Source of the DNA: Thioalkalivibrio sp.
GTDB lineage: Bacteria; Pseudomonadota; Gammaproteobacteria; Ectothiorhodospirales; Ectothiorhodospiraceae
Reading direction: 5' to 3'
Assembly (NCBI GenBank): GCA_018224485.1
Contig: JAGTVE010000307.1
Span: 1-8,775 of the forward strand
Length of the DNA: 8,775 nt
Position 1 is the stretch's first letter, and the number at the start of each line of letters is the position of its first letter. The notes beneath the pieces were generated by a model that searched no databases, was not told the origin of the DNA, and saw nothing but the letters and a program-made list of their open reading frames with translations. Both the position numbers and the translations under genes were made by a program. Shown here piece by piece: positions 6,007 to 8,775 of the stretch.

Positions 6007-7017
6007 ATGAGCGAATGGACCGTCTGGGTGCAATTCGCCGTCTGTATCGCGTTGATCGGGGCCTCGGGCGTACAGCTCACCCGCTACGGCGATGCGATCG
6101 CGGACAAGACCGGAATCGGGCGCTCCTGGATTGGCCTGGTGCTGATCGCAACCGTCACCTCCCTGCCGGAACTCTTCAGCGGCATCAGCGCGGTCACGAT
6201 TGCCAACGTACCGGACATCGCAGTCGGGAACGTGCTTGGCGCCTGCGTGTTGAATCTCTCCATCCTCGCCCTGCTTGACCTCCTGCACCGGCGTGGATCC
6301 ATCTACTGCGTCGCGAGTCGCAGCCACATCCTCGCGGCCGGTTTCGGCGTGGTGCTTTTAAGTCTGATCGGCTTCGGACTGCTGAACGGTGACGTCGCCT
6401 CGGGATGGACCCTCGGACACATTGCCTTCTACTCGCCATTGTTACTGGTCGGCTATGCAGTCGCCATCCAGGCCGTGTATCGCTACGAGACCACGCATGT
6501 CGCAGAATTCACCGAAGCGGAGCCCGACCGCTATCCCGACATCACCCTGCACACGGCGGTGCTGCGCTACGCAATTGCCGCTGCGGTGGTCGTCGGCGCG
6601 GCACTCTGGCTGCCCTTTGTCGGCGAAGACATCGCGCTTCAGATGGGCTGGTCACAAGGCTTCGTCGGCACCCTGTTCGTCGCGTTCGTCACCACGGTGC
6701 CCGAACTCGTGGTCACGCTCTCGGCACTGCGGATCGGCGCAGTGGACATGGCCATGGGCAACCTGCTCGGCAGCAACCTGTTCAACCTGCTCGTGCTCGC
6801 GGTGGACGACGTCTTCTTCCTGCCCGGATCTCTGCTGGCAGCAGCATCACCCGCACATGCGACCACTGCGTTCGCGGTGCTGATGATGACCGGGGTGGTG
6901 ATCGCAGCCCTTTTCTACCGCCCGCCGGCACGGCTTTTCGGCATCATCGGTTGGCCCAGTGTGGTGTTGTTGGGAGTCGCCGCGCTGAACGGTCATGTGG
7001 TGTTTCTGCATGGGTGA
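6007..7017 (+). CDS. Sodium/calcium exchanger (Ca2+:cation antiporter) family membrane protein
   Basis: This is a 336-residue, roughly ten-helix antiporter with the two inverted alpha repeats of the Na+/Ca2+ exchanger family. Alpha-1 runs from about 48 to 90 with ATVTSLPEL (48-56) and GNVLGACVLN (74-83). Alpha-2 runs from about 226 to 265 with AFVTTVPEL (226-234) and GNLLGSNLFN (251-260). The acidic residues that bind Ca2+ in this family, E55 and E233, are both present, as are the GN pairs at 74-75 and 251-252. A hydrophilic loop with several acidic residues (about 160-182) joins the halves, and its sidedness is not clear. Expected reaction: export of Ca2+ in exchange for Na+ or H+; the counter-ion cannot be told from sequence. 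The ATG at 6007 follows GGGGTGAT with suitable spacing. An out-of-frame ATG at 6003 is ignored. It is transcribed divergently from the ATPase, which suggests shared calcium-related control. Alpha-1 has GAC where alpha-2 has GSN, a pattern I associate with one bacterial subgroup. Confidence 0.9.
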   Translation: MSEWTVWVQFAVCIALIGASGVQLTRYGDAIADKTGIGRSWIGLVLIATVTSLPELFSGISAVTIANVPDIAVGNVLGACVLNLSILALLDLLHRRGSIYCVASRSHILAAGFGVVLLSLIGFGLLNGDVASGWTLGHIAFYSPLLLVGYAVAIQAVYRYETTHVAEFTEAEPDRYPDITLHTAVLRYAIAAAVVVGAALWLPFVGEDIALQMGWSQGFVGTLFVAFVTTVPELVVTLSALRIGAVDMAMGNLLGSNLFNLLVLAVDDVFFLPGSLLAAASPAHATTAFAVLMMTGVVIAALFYRPPARLFGIIGWPSVVLLGVAALNGHVVFLHG

Positions 7018-7142
7018 GGCCAGTGGGCCATGCAGGACAAAGGGTCGGAGCGGCAGAAGTATCACGAAAACTTCACCTTCCGCGTGCTAAATTCATGTCC
7101 TGTCAAGGACCTATCGTGCAAACCAAAGCGAGAGATGCCGGC

Positions 7143-7907
7143 ATGTCGGAGCAAGACAAGAAACAACCGGAAGATTACGAGACCGTCCAACCGTTCCTGA
7201 AGGCTGCCTTCGAGCAGTTCCTGGCCGCCGGGCGTGGGGTTCGGGATATGGCGGAATTCTCGTTGGAACGCCTGGGCGACACGGGCCTGCCCTACGTGAA
7301 CCGCTTTGTCGCCGAGGTGCACACCGGTCAGGTCAAGATCAAGGGGCTGACGGCCTCGCTTCACAAGAGCCTGTTCGACGGCCGCCCCGGTCCCGAGGAA
7401 CGCGAACGGATGATCCGGGAGGCCGCCTACTTTCGGGCCGAGCAACGCGGTTTCGTGGGTGGCTCTCCCGAGGACGACTGGGCGGAAGCCGAACGCGAGG
7501 TCGATGCGCATATGGCCGCGCGAGAGGGGCTGATCATCCGCGGACGCCATGCGGTCGAGTCGGCCGGCGCCGCGGCCGGGCACGGGGCCGAGGCGACGTA
7601 TGCCCTTGTGCGGCAATGGCTGGCGGGTCGCGAGGGTCGCGCCGAAGAACCCCCTCATCGACTTGCACATTTGCCCGAGTCGGAGGCCAAGGCTGAAGCC
7701 ACTGCGGCCTCTGGGGAGTTGCCAAGTGCAGAGGAAGGCGGTGCGGCCGGGGAACAACCGGGGGACGTCGAGACACCGCCGGCCAAGGCGAAGAAACGTC
7801 GCGCTGCACCCCGGGCGAAGAAGGCAGGCGAGCCCGCGCCGCAAGCCAAGGCAGCCGGTACCCGCGCCCGAAAGCCGCGTCCCCCCCAGACCCCCCGGGG
7901 GGCCTGA
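7143..7907 (+). CDS. DUF2934-domain protein with basic, histone-H1-like C-terminal tail
   Basis: This is a 254-residue soluble protein. Residues 1-80 are largely helical and somewhat amphipathic (VQPFLKAAFEQFLAAGRG, then LERLGDTGLPYVNRFVAEV). Residues about 85-123 match DUF2934: ERERMIREAAYFRAEQRGF followed by the DDWAEAEREV block. The tail is low complexity: acidic and Ala/Glu-rich at about 177-210, then Lys/Arg/Ala/Pro-rich from 213 to the end with KAKKRR, RAKKAG and RARKPRPP. Such a tail resembles histone-H1-like bacterial proteins and could bind nucleic acid or polyphosphate; that is inference. I prefer the ATG at 7143, 8 bases after an AGAG element. An in-frame ATG at 7095 would add 16 residues but has no binding site. 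The frame upstream to 6405 is shadow sequence within the antiporter gene. The gene starts 125 bases after the antiporter stop, so it may have its own promoter. A link to calcium handling is not shown. Confidence 0.8.
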   Translation: MSEQDKKQPEDYETVQPFLKAAFEQFLAAGRGVRDMAEFSLERLGDTGLPYVNRFVAEVHTGQVKIKGLTASLHKSLFDGRPGPEERERMIREAAYFRAEQRGFVGGSPEDDWAEAEREVDAHMAAREGLIIRGRHAVESAGAAAGHGAEATYALVRQWLAGREGRAEEPPHRLAHLPESEAKAEATAASGELPSAEEGGAAGEQPGDVETPPAKAKKRRAAPRAKKAGEPAPQAKAAGTRARKPRPPQTPRGA

Positions 7908-7930
7908 CAGGAGTCACCACCCTCTCCTGT
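7907..7930. repeat. Small hairpin just after the DUF2934 gene
   Basis: ACAGGAG (7907-7913) and CTCCTGT (7924-7930) are exact reverse complements around a 10-base loop, starting on the last base of the gene's stop codon. A second small hairpin, GCTC/GAGC, follows at about 7940-7951, and a TTTT lies near 7965. Together they could reduce read-through, but neither is a canonical intrinsic terminator. Confidence 0.3.
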
Positions 7931-7969
7931 ACGCGGACGGGCTCTCCGGAGCAGGCTTAGCGCCTTTTC

Positions 7970-8195
7970 ATGTTCACGGAAAACAACTAAGGAGGACGAA
8001 GAGAGACCCGGAATCCTCGTCGGGCTCTGGCCGGAGCGGGGGCGGGTCTTTCTGGAGCAGGGCCGGCCCACCCTTGAGCAGTGGCGTGAACGGATGCGGA
8101 AATATCTGGAAGAGCGCCGGAGCTACTACTCCGTGGAAGTGGTTGCGCCCGGCGGTGTTTCCTGCATTAACTGCGGAACGCGACAGAAAATGTGA
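7970..8195 (+). pseudogene. Small CxxC-containing protein gene interrupted by an apparent +1 frameshift
   Basis: A well-formed coding frame ends at TGA 8193-8195. It reads through ILVGLWPERGRVFLEQ, then TLEQWRERMRKYLEERR, YYSVEVVAP and a final SCINCGTRQKM with a CxxC pair. The frame is open upstream to 7908 but contains no ATG, GTG or TTG until the ATG at 8094. In another frame, ATG at 7970 encodes MFTENN and then stops at TAA (7988-7990). Skipping one base at that stop joins the two frames into a plausible 74-residue protein: MFTENN, then KEDEERPGIL and so on. A perfect AAGGAGG (7989-7995) sits right at the junction, yet no start codon lies at the correct spacing after it. Explanations are a decayed or mis-sequenced small gene, a programmed +1 shift, or translation of only the last 33 codons from 8094. 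The family is not recognised; the CxxC could bind zinc or be redox active. This is the only coding-like content of the 7908-8267 stretch. Confidence 0.45.
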
Positions 8196-8267
8196 GGGAA
8201 GCCTGTGAGATCGCGCGCTCGATGCGTCCATCCCGGCAACATCAGTGCGCACCGAACGCATTCCGGG

Positions 8268-8633
8268 TCACCGAAACCGGAAGGCCGCTTCAACCAGCCG
8301 AAACGACACAAGCAGCGCGATCAGCATGAAGGCGATGGTGCCGGTTTCCACGCCGCTTGCCAGGCCGCCGACAAGCCCCACCGCCAGCAGCAAACTCAGC
8401 AGCGTGGCCGCAAGGCGGCTACGGGCCCAGCCGCCGATCAGCGCCAGCAGGGCCACCAGCGTCCCCTCGATCATCGTCGGCAGGTGGTTCATCAGGAATC
8501 CGAGCAACACCACCGTCACGCCCGAGAGCATCAGCAGCCAGCCTGAGGCACGCGCCAGCCGGAGGGCCTGTTCACGGGAACGCAGCGGACGGACGATCAA
8601 GAGAAGGTCCGCCGGGGGGCTGGATTTGTTCAT
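8268..8633 (-). CDS. Small four-helix membrane protein of unknown function
   Basis: This is a 121-residue hydrophobic protein. After a polar N-terminus with basic residues (RPLRSREQALRLARAS, 15-30) come four likely membrane helices: about 31-49, 55-70, 74-93 and 97-116. It ends in FRLVEAAFRFR. The positive N-terminal segment argues for a cytoplasmic N-terminus. I do not recognise a family and see no catalytic or ligand motifs. The coding strand has normal GC-rich codon use and no better frame opposes it. The start at 8633 has a poor ribosome binding site. The stop faces the small CxxC gene ending at 8195, so the two are convergent with a 72-base gap and no obvious terminator. Upstream of the start lies a polypurine tract with G-quadruplex potential. 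Confidence 0.65.
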   Translation of the reverse strand: MNKSSPPADLLLIVRPLRSREQALRLARASGWLLMLSGVTVVLLGFLMNHLPTMIEGTLVALLALIGGWARSRLAATLLSLLLAVGLVGGLASGVETGTIAFMLIALLVSFRLVEAAFRFR

Positions 8634-8638
8634 TGACA

Positions 8639-8666
8639 GGGACGGGGGCGAAGGGGGAAGGACGGG
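8639..8666 (+). other. G-quadruplex motif within a polypurine tract
   Basis: Four G-runs on the plus strand, at 8639-8641, 8644-8648, 8653-8657 and 8664-8666, are separated by loops of 2, 4 and 6 bases. This satisfies the standard G3+N1-7 pattern. It lies 6-33 bases upstream of the minus-strand membrane protein start, on the strand that is template for that gene. Folding is a prediction from pattern only. Confidence 0.5.
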
Positions 8667-8680
8667 AAAGCAGGAAGGGA

Positions 8681-8706
8681 GGGGACAGATTTAAACATCT
8701 GTCCCC
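8681..8706. repeat. REP-like palindrome with GGGGACAGAT arms
   Basis: GGGGACAGAT (8681-8690) and ATCTGTCCCC (8697-8706) pair perfectly over 10 bp around TTAAAC. Palindromes with GGGG-N-CAGAT and ATCTG-N-CCCC arms are, to my knowledge, frequent dispersed repeats in gammaproteobacteria and are often found near REP-associated tyrosine transposases. No transposase is visible in this window. Confidence 0.65.
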
Positions 8707-8716
8707 TGCGTGCAAA

Positions 8717-8732
8717 CAGATTTATAAATCTG
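8717..8732. repeat. Second related palindrome, CAGATTTATAAATCTG
   Basis: A perfect 16-bp palindrome is followed by CCCCC at 8733-8737. It shares the CAGATTTA/TAAATCTG core with the neighbouring element, but its left GGGG arm is missing, so it looks like a degenerate or half copy of the same repeat. Confidence 0.6.
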
Positions 8733-8736
8733 CCCC

Positions 8737-8775
8737 CTGTGTGGCCTGTGTGGCCTGTGTGGCCTGTGTGGCCTG
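8737..8775. repeat. 9-bp tandem repeat (unit CTGTGTGGC) reaching the window edge
   Basis: Four exact copies of CTGTGTGGC occupy 8737-8772, and three bases of a fifth follow before the window ends, so the true array length is unknown. The unit length is a multiple of three. Read on the minus strand it gives an Ala-Thr-Gln repeat that runs into GADL and a TAA stop inside the adjacent palindrome. A coding role cannot be judged without the sequence to the right. Confidence 0.7.

Noticed and set aside
6405..7142. Upstream extension of the DUF2934 frame giving 500 residues
   Set aside because: The extension overlaps the antiporter gene out of frame and translates to Arg/His-rich nonsense; the DUF2934 protein is complete from the ATG at 7143.
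7905..8195. Stop-codon read-through joining the DUF2934 gene to the CxxC frame
   Set aside because: The two are in the same frame with a single TGA at 7905-7907, but the 20 or so codons after the stop are Ser/Arg-rich and not coding-like, and an ATG plus an SD element lie between them.
8737..8775. CRISPR-like array
   Set aside because: The repeats are 9 bp, directly adjacent and without spacers; this is a simple tandem repeat.

Overview
The window is a GC-rich piece of a bacterial chromosome. It has tight operons, ATGA/TGATG stop-start overlaps and GGAG-type ribosome binding sites. Codon use and the REP-like palindromes at the right end suggest a proteobacterium, perhaps a gammaproteobacterium of the Chromatiales/Ectothiorhodospiraceae kind. 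That placement is an impression, because no rRNA, tRNA or other phylogenetic marker is present.

Layout from left to right: (1) the N-terminal end of an unrecognised gene leaving the window on the minus strand (1-108); (2) a plus-strand operon of three small genes (334-1452): an HMA2-type domain protein, a DUF5132-like membrane-anchored protein and a second HMA2-type protein with a hydrophobic C-terminus; (3) a convergent junction with three inverted repeats (1452-1590); (4) a minus-strand operon (5858-1579) of a Ca2+-type P-type ATPase, itself carrying an N-terminal HMA2-like domain, translationally coupled to a divergent MetK homologue; (5) a short divergent promoter region; (6) a plus-strand Na+/Ca2+ exchanger family antiporter (6007-7017); (7) a DUF2934 protein with a Lys/Arg/Ala/Pro-rich, histone-H1-like tail (7143-7907); (8) a small CxxC gene that seems to be frameshifted (7970-8195); (9) a four-helix membrane protein on the minus strand (8268-8633); (10) a polypurine/G-quadruplex-type tract, two palindromes and a 9-bp tandem repeat running off the right edge.

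The core (334-7017) reads as one calcium or divalent-cation handling island. A primary pump and a secondary exchanger are transcribed divergently, and three proteins carry the same CxxC-less, Pro-Gly-Arg-containing HMA2 fold. Such domains resemble the basic-residue HMA families linked with P-type ATPases and with calcium biomineralisation proteins. The most unusual member is the MetK homologue. By eye it keeps the MetK residues that hold the triphosphate and Mg2+, but it has replaced the residues that hold methionine and adenosine (Glu to Arg, Gln to Leu, Asp to His twice). It may therefore be a triphosphate-handling or regulatory partner of the pump and not a SAM synthetase. This is inference from motif alignment only.
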